The notes beneath the pieces are model-generated. The model was not told where the DNA came from. It saw nothing but the letters and a program-made list of their open reading frames with translations, and searched no databases. Of a DNA stretch of 64,000 nt, positions 20,732 through 29,082 are shown one piece after another. Position 1 is the stretch's first letter. Every line of letters starts with the position of its first letter. The position numbers were made by a program, and so were the translations under genes. The DNA is taken from assembly GCF_002946835.1 (NCBI RefSeq), contig NZ_CP026652.1:2418001-2482000 (forward strand), read 5' to 3'. The DNA comes from Streptomyces dengpaensis (GTDB taxonomy: Bacteria; Actinomycetota; Actinomycetes; Streptomycetales; Streptomycetaceae).

Positions 20732-20773
20732 GCAGGGGTCCGGCACCGGAAGGCATCGGTGCCGGACCCCTGC
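20732..20773. terminator. Perfect 17-bp hairpin
   Basis: Arm GCAGGGGTCCGGCACCG at 20732-20748 pairs without mismatch with CGGTGCCGGACCCCTGC at 20757-20773 around an 8-nt loop. No recognisable gene ends on its left, so it may be the terminator of an unannotated transcript or a second terminator for the aldehyde dehydrogenase. Confidence 0.6.
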
Positions 20774-20862
20774 GTCGGAGACCTTACCTGAAAACGATTT
20801 TCACTGGCCAGAGAGCTTCGGCCACGCATGGCGGCACCACGGCTGCCGAACAGGCCGTGACG

Positions 20863-20907
20863 CACCGACGGCCGGAGCCCCCGCACAGCGGGCTCCGGCC
20901 GTCGGTG
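20863..20907 (-). terminator. Terminator of the aldehyde dehydrogenase gene
   Basis: Arms CACCGACGGCCGGAGCCC (20863-20880) and GGGCTCCGGCCGTCGGTG (20890-20907) pair perfectly over 18 bp with a 9-nt loop. It begins 13 bp after the stop of the minus-strand aldehyde dehydrogenase. Confidence 0.85.
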
Positions 20908-20919
20908 TGAGGAGTGGGA

Positions 20920-22365
20920 TCAGAGGGCGAGGCCCGTCAGCACCATCACTCGCTCGTAGGTGTAGTCGTCCATCGCGAACTTCACGCCCTCGCGGCCGAC
21001 ACCGGACTGCTTCACACCGCCGTACGGCATCTGGTCGGCGCGGTAGGACGGCACGTCGCCGATCACGACGCCGCCCACCTCCAGCGCGCGGTGGGCGCGG
21101 AAGGCGGTCTGCAGGTCATGCGTGAACACGCCCGCCTGGAGGCCGTACTTGGAGTCGTTGGCGGCGGCGAAGGCGGCGGCCTCCCCCTCCACCTTCTGCA
21201 CGGAGAGGACGGGTCCGAAGACCTCCTCGCTGGCGAGGGTCACACCGGCCGGTACGTCGGTGAGGACGGTCGGCGCGTAGGAGGCACCGTCGCGCTTGCC
21301 GCCCGTGAGGAGCGTGGCACCGGCCCGCACGGCCTCGTCCACCCACGACTCGACGCGCACGGCGGCGTCCTCGCTGACCAGCGGGCCGACCTCCGTCGCG
21401 TCGTCGGACGGGTCACCCGTGACCTGGGCCTCGACGGCGGCGACGACACGGGGCAGCAGCCGCTCGTACACGGACGCGTCCGCGATCACCCGCTGCACGG
21501 AGATGCAGGACTGGCCGCCCTGGGAGTTGGAGAAGGTCGCGATGCGGGTCGCGGCCCAGTCGAGGTCGGCGTCGCTCGCGAAGTCGGCCAGCACCACGGC
21601 CGCGCCGTTGCCGCCCAGCTCCAGGGTGCAGTGCTTGCGCGGCACCGAGTCCATGATCGAGTAACCGACCTTCTCGGACCCGGTGAAGGAGATGACGGGC
21701 AGCCGCTCGTCCTGCACGAGCGCGGGCATCCGCTCGTTGGAGACGGGCAGGATGCTCCATGACCCGGCGGGCAGCTCGGTCTCGGCCAGCAGGTCGCCGA
21801 TGATGAGGCCGGACAGCGGGGTCGCGGGCGCGGGCTTCAGGATGATCGGCGCACCGGCGGCGATGGCCGGGGCGACCTTGTGGGCGCACAGGTTCAGCGG
21901 GAAGTTGAACGGCGCGATGCCCAGGACGACGCCCTTTGGGAAGCGGCGGGTCAGCGAGAGCCGTCCCTGACCGCCCGGGTCGGTGTCGAGGCGCTGGGCC
22001 TCGCCGCCGTTGAAGCGACGGGCCTCCTCGGCGGCGAACCGGAACACGGACACCGCGCGGCCGACCTCGCCGCGGGCCCACTTGATCGGCTTGCCGTTCT
22101 CGGCGGAGATCAGCTGGGCGATCTCCTCGGTGCGCTCGACGAGCCGGCGCGACACGTGGTCGAGGGCGTCGGCACGTACGTGGGCCGGCGTGGCGGCGAA
22201 CTCGTCCCGCACGGCGTAGGCGGTGGCCACGGCCTCCTCGACCTGCGCCTCGGTCGGCACGCTGACCTTGCCGACGAGACGTCCGTCCCACGGGGAGGTG
22301 ACGTCGAAGGTGGTCTCACCGGTGGCCTGGCGGCCGGCGAGCCAGAAAGCGTGGGTGGAAGTCAT
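20920..22365 (-). CDS. NAD(P)-dependent aldehyde dehydrogenase family protein
   Basis: Oxidises an aldehyde to the acid. 481 residues. The cofactor segment is APFNFPLNLCAHKVAPA, the NAD motif is FTGSEKVGY, the general-base Glu lies in LELGGNG, and the nucleophile Cys in GGQSCISVQR. Beside the PucR/gabT genes it could serve as succinate-semialdehyde dehydrogenase, but the sequence also resembles phosphonoacetaldehyde/glyceraldehyde-type members, so the substrate is open. ATG at 22365 (MTSTHAFWLAG). It ends at the 20863-20907 terminator. Confidence 0.93.
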   Translation of the reverse strand: MTSTHAFWLAGRQATGETTFDVTSPWDGRLVGKVSVPTEAQVEEAVATAYAVRDEFAATPAHVRADALDHVSRRLVERTEEIAQLISAENGKPIKWARGEVGRAVSVFRFAAEEARRFNGGEAQRLDTDPGGQGRLSLTRRFPKGVVLGIAPFNFPLNLCAHKVAPAIAAGAPIILKPAPATPLSGLIIGDLLAETELPAGSWSILPVSNERMPALVQDERLPVISFTGSEKVGYSIMDSVPRKHCTLELGGNGAAVVLADFASDADLDWAATRIATFSNSQGGQSCISVQRVIADASVYERLLPRVVAAVEAQVTGDPSDDATEVGPLVSEDAAVRVESWVDEAVRAGATLLTGGKRDGASYAPTVLTDVPAGVTLASEEVFGPVLSVQKVEGEAAAFAAANDSKYGLQAGVFTHDLQTAFRAHRALEVGGVVIGDVPSYRADQMPYGGVKQSGVGREGVKFAMDDYTYERVMVLTGLAL

Positions 22366-22520
22366 GTGCGAGTCCCGGCCCTTCCGCGTTGGGGGTGTAC
22401 GTGGTGTTCTCGGTCCACGGTAGGGCCGTTGAGGCAGGGGGTCGCTTGTCCGAGTCGTAGCAGTCGGGGGGTGGGGTGCGCCGCTTTGGCACGGTGGGCG
22501 GCTGGTGCGGGCCGCAGGTT

Positions 22521-22642
22521 GTTTCGCCCCCTCCGCCCCTACCCGTCCCGAACCTGGGGCCCGCGGCGGAGCCGCTGATGGGTACAGCGTCCCCAGACCC
22601 CCGTATCGCGCTTCGCACTCATCCTCAAGCGCCGGACGGGCT
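22521..22642 (-). repeat. Dispersed intergenic repeat, copy D
   Basis: Begins GTTTCGCCCCCTCCGCCCC and ends GCGCCGGACGGGCTG, with a longer centre than the other copies. It overlaps the end of the PucR gene: the repeat edge encodes the last residues PSGA and the TGA stop at 22625. Confidence 0.85.
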
Positions 22643-24304
22643 GGAGTCGCCCCCGGCCGTCGCCTTCAGCGCCAGCCACAGTTCCATCCGTACATCGGGG
22701 TCATCCAGCGACCGCCCGAGGATCTCCTCGACCCTCCGCATCCGATAGCGCAGCGTGTGCCGGTGAACTCCCAGATCGGCGGCCGCCGCATCCCACTGGC
22801 CGTGCCGCGACAGCCACGCCCGCAGCGAGGCCACCAGATCCCCCCGCCCGGTGGCGTCATGCTCGCGCAGCGCCCGCAGCAACCCGTCCGCGAACGCCCG
22901 CACCGCGTCATCCGCGAGCAGCGGCAGCACGGACCCCGCGGCCAGTTCCTCGTGCTCGACGAGGAAACGCCCCCGGCGCCGGGCCACGGACAAGGCCTGC
23001 TCGGCCTGCTTGTACGCTGCGGCGGCAGCGATCGGCCCGGCGGGCGCCGACATCCCCACGACGAGCTCGTCCCCGTCGCCTGTGGCGGGCGGCTGCTCCC
23101 GTACGGCAGCCCGCGCGACCTCCTGAGCCATCGCGTACTCCCCGCAGGCGGCGACCGCCGCACCCCCGTCGGCGGCGAGCACGACGAGCCGCTCCCCGTA
23201 GGGGACGACGAGCACGGACTCGCCGGAGCGCGCGGCGGCGGACTCGACGACCTCGGCGAGCCCGCCGAGCGGATCGCCGTTCGTGTCGGCCACCGCGACG
23301 GAGACGGCGGACACCGCGGCGGTGGCCACGCGCGCGTGCCCGTCGGCGTGCGCCCGCGCGGCCGACGCGGAGGCCGACTCGGCGAGGATCAGCCGGAACG
23401 GGGCATCCAGCAGGTCCCCGTACAGCTCCCCCGCGACGGTCCTGGCATGGTCGGGCTCGCCCGCCAGCAGCATCCGCAGCACCGCCGAGCCGATCCGCTG
23501 CTCGGCCGCGTGCAGCGACCGCGACCGCTCGGTGGTGAGCGTCAGCAGGGCGATCGCCGAGTGCAGGGCGTACCGCTCGGCGGTGCCGAGGGCGGCGGCG
23601 GTTCCCACGGCGAGCGCGGCGCGCGGACGGCGCCCGGTGCCGAGGGTGTGCAGTTCCACCCGGTCGTCGCCGCCGACGACGGAGCTGGCGGGCGCGGCCC
23701 GCTCCCGCAGCCGTTCCACGTCGGGCGTGAGCCGCGCGGCCCGGCGCCCCGCCCACTCGGGCGCGGCGGCGACGACGGCGCCGGACGCGTCGTACAGTGC
23801 CGCCCACCCGTCGACCTGCCCGGCGAGCGCGGACAGCAGCCCCTCGGGCCCGTCGGTCAGGGTCTGCTTGGTGAGTTCGCGCTGCGCGGCGAAGCCAGCC
23901 GTGACGGCCCGGTACTGATCCGCGGCGATCGCGGCCGAGACGGCCTTGCTGATGGCGAGGAAGGGCGTGCGCCGGGGCACCTCGAGGAGCGGCAGCCCGG
24001 CCTCCTCGGCCGCATCGACGAGGGCCTTGGGGATCTCCTCGTAGTTGACGCCGACGGCGAAGCCGAGCCCAACCACGCCCGCTCCCACCAGCCGCTTCAC
24101 ATACCGCCGCATCTCCTCCGGATTCTCCGCGTCCAGCTTGAGTGCGGTGATCAGCAGCAGTTCCCCGCCCTCCATGTACGGCACGGGGTCGGCGAGCTCG
24201 CTGACGTGCGCCCAGCGGACGGGAACGTCCAGACGGTCCTCGCCCGCGCGCACGTTCAGCTTGAGCGCGGAGTGGTGGACGAGCGAGGCGAGCGTGGGGG
24301 GCAT
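22625..24304 (-). CDS. PucR family transcriptional regulator
   Basis: 559 residues. The N-terminal PucR domain (LKLNVRAGEDRLDVPVRWAH) and a GGDEF-like middle region are followed by a C-terminal helix-turn-helix of the CdaR/PucR type (VHRHTLRYRMRRVEEILGRS). Such proteins usually activate purine, amino acid or GABA catabolic genes in response to substrate (known for the family). Its position between an aldehyde dehydrogenase and gabT suggests control of GABA use. The last four residues and stop come from dispersed repeat D. Palindromic sites lie 45-73 bp upstream of its start. Confidence 0.93.
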   Translation of the reverse strand: MPPTLASLVHHSALKLNVRAGEDRLDVPVRWAHVSELADPVPYMEGGELLLITALKLDAENPEEMRRYVKRLVGAGVVGLGFAVGVNYEEIPKALVDAAEEAGLPLLEVPRRTPFLAISKAVSAAIAADQYRAVTAGFAAQRELTKQTLTDGPEGLLSALAGQVDGWAALYDASGAVVAAAPEWAGRRAARLTPDVERLRERAAPASSVVGGDDRVELHTLGTGRRPRAALAVGTAAALGTAERYALHSAIALLTLTTERSRSLHAAEQRIGSAVLRMLLAGEPDHARTVAGELYGDLLDAPFRLILAESASASAARAHADGHARVATAAVSAVSVAVADTNGDPLGGLAEVVESAAARSGESVLVVPYGERLVVLAADGGAAVAACGEYAMAQEVARAAVREQPPATGDGDELVVGMSAPAGPIAAAAAYKQAEQALSVARRRGRFLVEHEELAAGSVLPLLADDAVRAFADGLLRALREHDATGRGDLVASLRAWLSRHGQWDAAAADLGVHRHTLRYRMRRVEEILGRSLDDPDVRMELWLALKATAGGDSSPSGA

Positions 24305-24348
24305 GGGACCTTCAGGTCTTCACAGGATGTTCGGCGGTCGTGGACGGT

Positions 24349-24377
24349 GTGATCTTTGATCACGGAAGATGTGATCA
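24349..24377. promoter_or_regulatory. Putative operator upstream of the pucR gene
   Basis: Three alternating half-sites: GTGATC-TTT-GATCAC (24349-24363), then TGATCAC-N7-GTGATCA (24357-24377), all perfect arms. They lie 45-73 bp upstream of the PucR start in an otherwise non-coding, lower-GC gap. Autoregulation is the simplest explanation (inference). Confidence 0.6.
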
Positions 24378-24514
24378 TTTGGATCTTTTGGCCGCAACGT
24401 ATGAACGACCTGTGTCGATTCTGCCTCACCGTACGGTCGGCTCGTGACCGTATGTCCAGACGTCCTGCTCAGACGGGGCGCTCGGCTCCCGCTCGGCTTC
24501 CGGTCCGCTCCCGG

Positions 24515-26641
24515 TCAACTCCGCAGATCCACCAGGAGCGGTGGCGCGTGCTCCCCCTCAACACTGGTCAGCGAGAGCACCGCGTGCCCCGGCGGCACTC
24601 CGTGCGCCAGTTCCGAGGCGGACCACCGCTCCCGCTCGACCTGTCGCACGGTGACGGCCCGCGCGGTCGGCGCATGCCCGGTGATCACCCGGCGCAGCAT
24701 GTGCACCGCCTTGCCCGCCGGGGTCTCCGCGATGATCTGCCGGTCGGTGACGTCCCGCGCCTCGGTCCACTCCTTGCCCCAGACCTCGGCGAAGTCCTGG
24801 CCGTCCCAGGGGGTGAGCCCGGACAGCGCCATACGGCACCCGATGGCGCCGAGCAGCGGGCCGCGCAGCGGGCGCGGTGCGTCGTCGAGCGTGCGGAGCG
24901 TCAGGACGGCCCCGGCGTTGCCGGACCGCAGCCGCTGAATTCCGCGTACGGCCTCGGGTGTGACGACCCCCGTCGCGTCGTCGAGCACCAGACAGGCGAA
25001 CAGCGACCGGTCCTCCCGTACCGCGACGCTCGCCGTGAACTGCGCGAGCATCAGCCGCGCGAGGATCCGCGAGGCGTCGGCGTGCCCGCGCTGCGGCAGG
25101 TCGATCCGTACGCGCACCGGATGGTCGAGGGCGCGCAGTGAGAACGGCCGCGATCGCCCCGCCGTGTCGAAGAACCCCGCGAACGCGGGCCGGTCGAGCA
25201 GGGCGATCCGGTCCGCCAGCACATCGCCGACATCCCCCGGGTTTCCCAACTGCCGCTCACGCGCGTCGAGTTCCCGTAGCAGCGACTCCTGCCCGGTGTC
25301 CTCCAGGCCCTTGCGCAGCGCGCCGAGCGGTCCGGGAGCGCCGTCGAGCAGCTGCCGCAGCTCGGGTACGGACGGGAACCGGCCGTGGACAGCCTGGAAG
25401 GGCCCGAGCAACTGCGCGAGCACAGTGGTCGACCGGCGGCTGTCACCCCCCGGATGCGGATCGGCGAGGTCCCCGACCAGCGCCTCGGCGAGCACGGCCG
25501 CGGCTTCGTCGGGGTCCGTGGTCCCGCCGTACAGGTCGAGGTCGTACACGGATTCGGGATTCCCGATCCGTACGACGACGTCGTACGCGTCGACGGGCCC
25601 GAGCCCGGCGCCCGCGGCCCCCACCACGACGACGGCGGCCCGCCCGGCGAGCGCGTGCAGGCACAACGACTCGGCGAGCGGCCAGACGACACCGCCGCTC
25701 TTGCCCGACCCGGCGGGTCCTACGGCGAGCAGGGAGGTGGCGAGCAGTTCGGGGCCGAGGGCGAGACCGGTGCCACGATAGGCGTACGGATTGCGCGGAT
25801 CATCCGCGGTCGTGCCGAGCCGCACCTGCCCGGTCACGAGGTCGTGCCGCGCGAGCCGCCCGGGCAGATCGCGCTCACCCGAGGGATGCAGACAGGCGGC
25901 GGACCCGTCCTTCAGCACCGCCCCCGTGAACGTGGCGAGACTGTGCCGCCCGCTGCGGACGCCCTGCCAGGCGCGGGCGATCCGGGCATGGTCGACGTCG
26001 CGCATCAGCCCGGCGCGGGCCTCGGCGGCGAGCCGGTCGGCGGCGTCGCCCGCACCGGCGGCGCGGAGGTGGTTCCACTGGGCGGGGTCCTCCTCGGGCG
26101 CGGGCGGACGCTCACTCGCGGGAGCGGCCCGCCGCCAGGCGGGGAGCCCGTAGCGCCGCCAGACCTCACCCCACCGGCCCAGCCGGCCGACGCCGATCAG
26201 GATGACGAGGGCGATCAGCGTGTAGTAGCCGTACCAGAGGAAGGCGTTCCCGACGCGATCGCCGCTGTGCCGCCAGGAGTCCGGGGTGAACAGTTCCAGT
26301 GGCAGCACCCACCAGCCGCCCAGATACCCGTTCCACAGCAGCGACCAGATGAGCCATCCCACGAGGAACGCGATCAGCGCGCCGCTCAGCAGCTGCCTGG
26401 CCGGGATCCGCTCCGGCTCCTCCTCCGGCCGCGGCCGGTGCCCGAACCGCCACACCCCGGGCGCCGCCTCCGGCCGGGGAGCCCGCAGCCACGCCAGGAA
26501 CGCGGACCCGTCCGGCAACGGCGGCACGCCAGGAGCCCCCGGGGGCCGTGGTGGCGCCACCGGCATGTCCGGTGGCCCCGCCGGACGCGGCACCTGATGG
26601 GCATGCGTGCCCCGCGCGTCCTGCGTCCCGTCGCTGTCCAT
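24515..26641 (-). CDS. Membrane-anchored ATP-binding protein (VirD4/TraG/FtsK-like)
   Basis: 708 residues. The N-terminus is Pro-rich (1-80), membrane helices lie at about 84-104 and 133-152, and a soluble ATPase follows with Walker A GPAGSGKS at 308-315, a hydrophobic strand (AAVVVVGAAGAG) after it and LFACLVLDDATG as probable Walker B. The layout resembles conjugative coupling proteins and FtsK-type pumps, but no relaxase, pilus or integrase genes are near. It is divergent from gabT across a repeat-rich gap. Function unknown; a DNA or protein pump is possible. Confidence 0.85.
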   Translation of the reverse strand: MDSDGTQDARGTHAHQVPRPAGPPDMPVAPPRPPGAPGVPPLPDGSAFLAWLRAPRPEAAPGVWRFGHRPRPEEEPERIPARQLLSGALIAFLVGWLIWSLLWNGYLGGWWVLPLELFTPDSWRHSGDRVGNAFLWYGYYTLIALVILIGVGRLGRWGEVWRRYGLPAWRRAAPASERPPAPEEDPAQWNHLRAAGAGDAADRLAAEARAGLMRDVDHARIARAWQGVRSGRHSLATFTGAVLKDGSAACLHPSGERDLPGRLARHDLVTGQVRLGTTADDPRNPYAYRGTGLALGPELLATSLLAVGPAGSGKSGGVVWPLAESLCLHALAGRAAVVVVGAAGAGLGPVDAYDVVVRIGNPESVYDLDLYGGTTDPDEAAAVLAEALVGDLADPHPGGDSRRSTTVLAQLLGPFQAVHGRFPSVPELRQLLDGAPGPLGALRKGLEDTGQESLLRELDARERQLGNPGDVGDVLADRIALLDRPAFAGFFDTAGRSRPFSLRALDHPVRVRIDLPQRGHADASRILARLMLAQFTASVAVREDRSLFACLVLDDATGVVTPEAVRGIQRLRSGNAGAVLTLRTLDDAPRPLRGPLLGAIGCRMALSGLTPWDGQDFAEVWGKEWTEARDVTDRQIIAETPAGKAVHMLRRVITGHAPTARAVTVRQVERERWSASELAHGVPPGHAVLSLTSVEGEHAPPLLVDLRS

Positions 26642-26738
26642 CGCCCTGCCCCCTGACCAGCCGCTCCGTGCGTCGTCCGCGGGTCAATCTAGTGCCCCTG
26701 CGGGGCGAGTTCACTGTTTACAGGGCCGGGTCGGGTGC

Positions 26739-26780
26739 CGTACCGAGGCGCGCCCCGGCCCGTACCGAGGCGCGCCCCGG
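26739..26780. repeat. Two 20-bp direct repeats, 22-bp period
   Basis: CGTACCGAGGCGCGCCCCGG at 26739-26758 recurs exactly at 26761-26780. It lies between the divergent ATPase and gabT genes. Confidence 0.9.
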
Positions 26781-26819
26781 GTCGTGCGAGGTCGCTACGG
26801 GACCCCCGGGCCCCGCTCG

Positions 26820-26876
26820 ATGTCCACCACGGGCTACCTCCATGTCCACCACGGACTGCTTCTATGTCCACCACGG
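26820..26876. promoter_or_regulatory. Three direct repeats at 22-bp period upstream of gabT
   Basis: ATGTCCACCACGG occurs exactly at 26820, 26842 and 26864, each time 22 bp apart, close to two turns of DNA. They end 165 bp before the gabT start. The phasing suggests a cooperative activator or repressor site, with the nearby PucR protein as a candidate (inference). The 400-bp gap holds no gene. Confidence 0.7.
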
Positions 26877-27041
26877 ACAACCCAAGTGGCTGACAACTCC
26901 CACATGGAGCATGCCCACCCCCCGTCACCGGCTCTAGCCTGCGAAGAAAGAAGGCCCAGCGTCCGCCACGGCAGCTGACGGCACTCATCCGTCGCCACCG
27001 CCCGCAGCCACCGCCATTCGCAAGATCTCAGGGAGCCCCTC

Positions 27042-28376
27042 ATGACCGCACTTCCGCAGGAGCGCCGCGTCGTCACCGCCATCCCCGGCCCGAAGTCGCA
27101 GGAGCTGCAGGCCCGCCGTACCGCCGCGGTCGCGGCCGGTGTGGGCTCGGTGCTCCCCGTCTTCACCACGCGCGCCGGCGGCGGCATCATCGAGGACGTC
27201 GACGGCAACCGTCTGATCGACTTCGGCTCCGGCATCGCCGTGACGTCGGTCGGCGCGTCCGCCGAGGCCGTCGTACGCCGGGCCTCCGCCCAGCTGCAGG
27301 ACTTCACCCACACCTGTTTCATGGTCACGCCGTACGAGGGGTACGTCGCCGTCGCCGAGGCGCTGGCCGAGCTGACCCCGGGTGACCACGCCAAGAAGTC
27401 GGCGCTTTTCAACTCGGGCGCCGAGGCGGTCGAGAACGCCGTCAAGATCGCGCGTGCGTACACCAAGCGCCAGGCCGTCGTCGTCTTCGACCACGGCTAC
27501 CACGGCCGCACGAACCTCACGATGGCGCTGACCGCCAAGAACATGCCGTACAAGCACGGCTTCGGCCCGTTCGCGCCCGAGGTCTACCGCGTGCCGGTGG
27601 CGTACGGCTACCGCTGGCTGACCGGCCCGGAGAACGCGGGCGCCGAGGCCTCCGCCCAGGCCATCGACATGATCAACAAGCAGATCGGCGCCGACAACGT
27701 CGCCGCGATCATCATCGAGCCGGTCCTCGGCGAGGGCGGCTTCATCGAGCCCGCGAAGGGCTTCCTTCCGGCCATCAGCAAGTTCGCCCAGGACAACGGC
27801 ATCGTCTTCGTCGCGGACGAGATCCAGTCCGGCTTCTGCCGCACCGGCCAGTGGTTCGCCTGCGAGGACGAGGGCATCGTCCCCGACCTGATCACGACGG
27901 CCAAGGGCATCGCCGGCGGCCTCCCGCTCGCCGCTGTGACCGGCCGCGCCGAGATCATGGACGCCGCGCACGCGGGTGGCCTCGGCGGCACCTACGGCGG
28001 CAACCCGGTGGCCTGCGCGGGCGCGCTCGGCGCGATCGAGACGATGAAGGAGCTCGACCTCAACGCCAAGGCGAAGGCGATCGAGGCGACGATGAAGTCC
28101 CGTCTGACCGCCATGCAGGAGAAGTTCGACATCATCGGCGAGGTCCGCGGCCGTGGCGCCATGATCGCCATCGAGCTGGTCAAGGACCGCGCCACCAAGG
28201 AGCCGAACCCGGAGGCGACCGCCGCGCTGGCCAAGGCCTGCCACCAGGAGGGCCTGCTGGTCCTGACCTGTGGCACGTACGGCAACGTCCTCCGCTTCCT
28301 GCCCCCGCTGGTCATCGGTGAGGACCTCCTGAACGAGGGCCTCGACATCATCGAGCAGGCCTTCACCCGCATCTGA
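27042..28376 (+). CDS. gabT: 4-aminobutyrate aminotransferase
   Basis: PLP enzyme converting GABA and 2-oxoglutarate to succinate semialdehyde and glutamate. 444 residues. NSGAEAVENAVKIAR binds the PLP phosphate, VADEIQSGFCRTG holds Asp259, and the Schiff-base Lys is K288 in TTAKGIAGG. GGGAG 6 bp upstream of ATG supports the start. With PucR, the aldehyde dehydrogenase at 20920 and the polyamine genes from 33.9 kb it forms the lower end of a polyamine/GABA pathway. A terminator follows. Confidence 0.95.
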   Translation: MTALPQERRVVTAIPGPKSQELQARRTAAVAAGVGSVLPVFTTRAGGGIIEDVDGNRLIDFGSGIAVTSVGASAEAVVRRASAQLQDFTHTCFMVTPYEGYVAVAEALAELTPGDHAKKSALFNSGAEAVENAVKIARAYTKRQAVVVFDHGYHGRTNLTMALTAKNMPYKHGFGPFAPEVYRVPVAYGYRWLTGPENAGAEASAQAIDMINKQIGADNVAAIIIEPVLGEGGFIEPAKGFLPAISKFAQDNGIVFVADEIQSGFCRTGQWFACEDEGIVPDLITTAKGIAGGLPLAAVTGRAEIMDAAHAGGLGGTYGGNPVACAGALGAIETMKELDLNAKAKAIEATMKSRLTAMQEKFDIIGEVRGRGAMIAIELVKDRATKEPNPEATAALAKACHQEGLLVLTCGTYGNVLRFLPPLVIGEDLLNEGLDIIEQAFTRI

Positions 28377-28396
28377 CGTCCCACCTGCCCCAGCGC

Positions 28397-28429
28397 CGGA
28401 ATCCGGCCGCACGGCCACGCCGGATTCCG
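28397..28429 (+). terminator. Terminator of gabT
   Basis: CGGAATCCGGC (28397-28407) pairs perfectly with GCCGGATTCCG (28419-28429), 21 bp after the gabT stop. Confidence 0.8.
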
Positions 28430-28794
28430 CTTGGTTCCGGTGCTGCGGCGGCCCGCGTCGGACCCTGTGAAGAACGTGTGCGAGGTGCATGACGGGACGC
28501 GATTCCGTCTGTCGGACCCGCACCCCCTGCCGTAGGTTTTACCCAGATGAGAGATACACCCCGCCCACAGGGGACTGTGGGTGGCACCGGGTCGAGGCTT
28601 CCCCAGCTTCGCCCTGGTCGTGCCCTCGCGCACACCACCGGACCTTCCGGCTCCGGATCTCCTCACCGATCGGACAGTCGCCCGCCCCAAACCCCCCGGG
28701 GCGCGCGGCATTCCGATCCGCTCGGCCGTCTCGGAACCACCCCCGTAGTTCCTTCGCAAGTAGGTCTACGGAGGTCGCCAAGTCGGCCGTTCCC

Positions 28795-28832
28795 GAAGGG
28801 CCAGCGCATACCCCCCCTTGCGCTGGCCCTTC
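28795..28832. terminator. Perfect 14-bp hairpin in a gene-free stretch
   Basis: GAAGGGCCAGCGCA (28795-28808) pairs with TGCGCTGGCCCTTC (28819-28832) around a C-rich loop. It looks like an intrinsic terminator but has no called gene on either side. Confidence 0.65.
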
Positions 28833-28878
28833 GACATGCCCGGCCTTGGTTTCCCGCTCGGGACGCCATGGTTACGCC

Positions 28879-29082
28879 TTACATCGCACCCGCACCGTTA
28901 TGCGGTCCTGGGCCACTACTGAACGGCACCGGTCGGCCGGTGAACGCATCTCGGTCACCGCTGTCCGTCCTTCGTTGAAGATGCACCAGGACGGCCGCGG
29001 CCTCCCGACGCAGGTCGTAGCATCGGGCCAGCTCCAGCCCGGAGGTGAACCGCACGGCCCACCTCCGGCTCCGGCCCGCCAC
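28879..29082 (-). CDS. Doubtful small ORF, 67 residues
   Basis: GTG start with GGGGAG only 3 bp upstream. The sequence includes RFTSGLELARCYDLRREAAAVLVHLQRR, which looks like amphipathic helices rather than frame noise, but codon bias fades after residue 40. No family recognised. It ends 47 bp upstream of the orphan hairpin at 28795-28832, which could be its terminator. Confidence 0.3.
   Translation of the reverse strand: MAGRSRRWAVRFTSGLELARCYDLRREAAAVLVHLQRRTDSGDRDAFTGRPVPFSSGPGPHNGAGAM

Larger units (their letters stand above)
20231..20919. other. Gene-poor stretch with two strong hairpins, no supported gene
   Basis: 689 bp upstream of the small gene and downstream of the aldehyde dehydrogenase. 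Overlapping minus-strand open frames at 20435-20756 have start codons but no convincing ribosome site or domain, so I do not call them. It contains the palindrome at 20393 and hairpins at 20732-20773 and 20863-20907. Confidence 0.5.

Noticed and set aside
20435..20756. Two overlapping minus-strand frames (103 and 86 codons)
   Set aside because: They overlap each other, lack convincing start signals and show no family; cannot decide between them.
26739..26876. Possible replication or plasmid iterons because of the 22-bp period
   Set aside because: Iterons often have this period, but there is no replication initiator gene nearby and the site lies between divergent chromosomal genes, so a regulatory role is more likely.
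28500..28830. Possible housekeeping RNA (RNase P, 6S, SRP) upstream of the orphan hairpin
   Set aside because: None of the conserved sequence blocks of these RNAs could be found.
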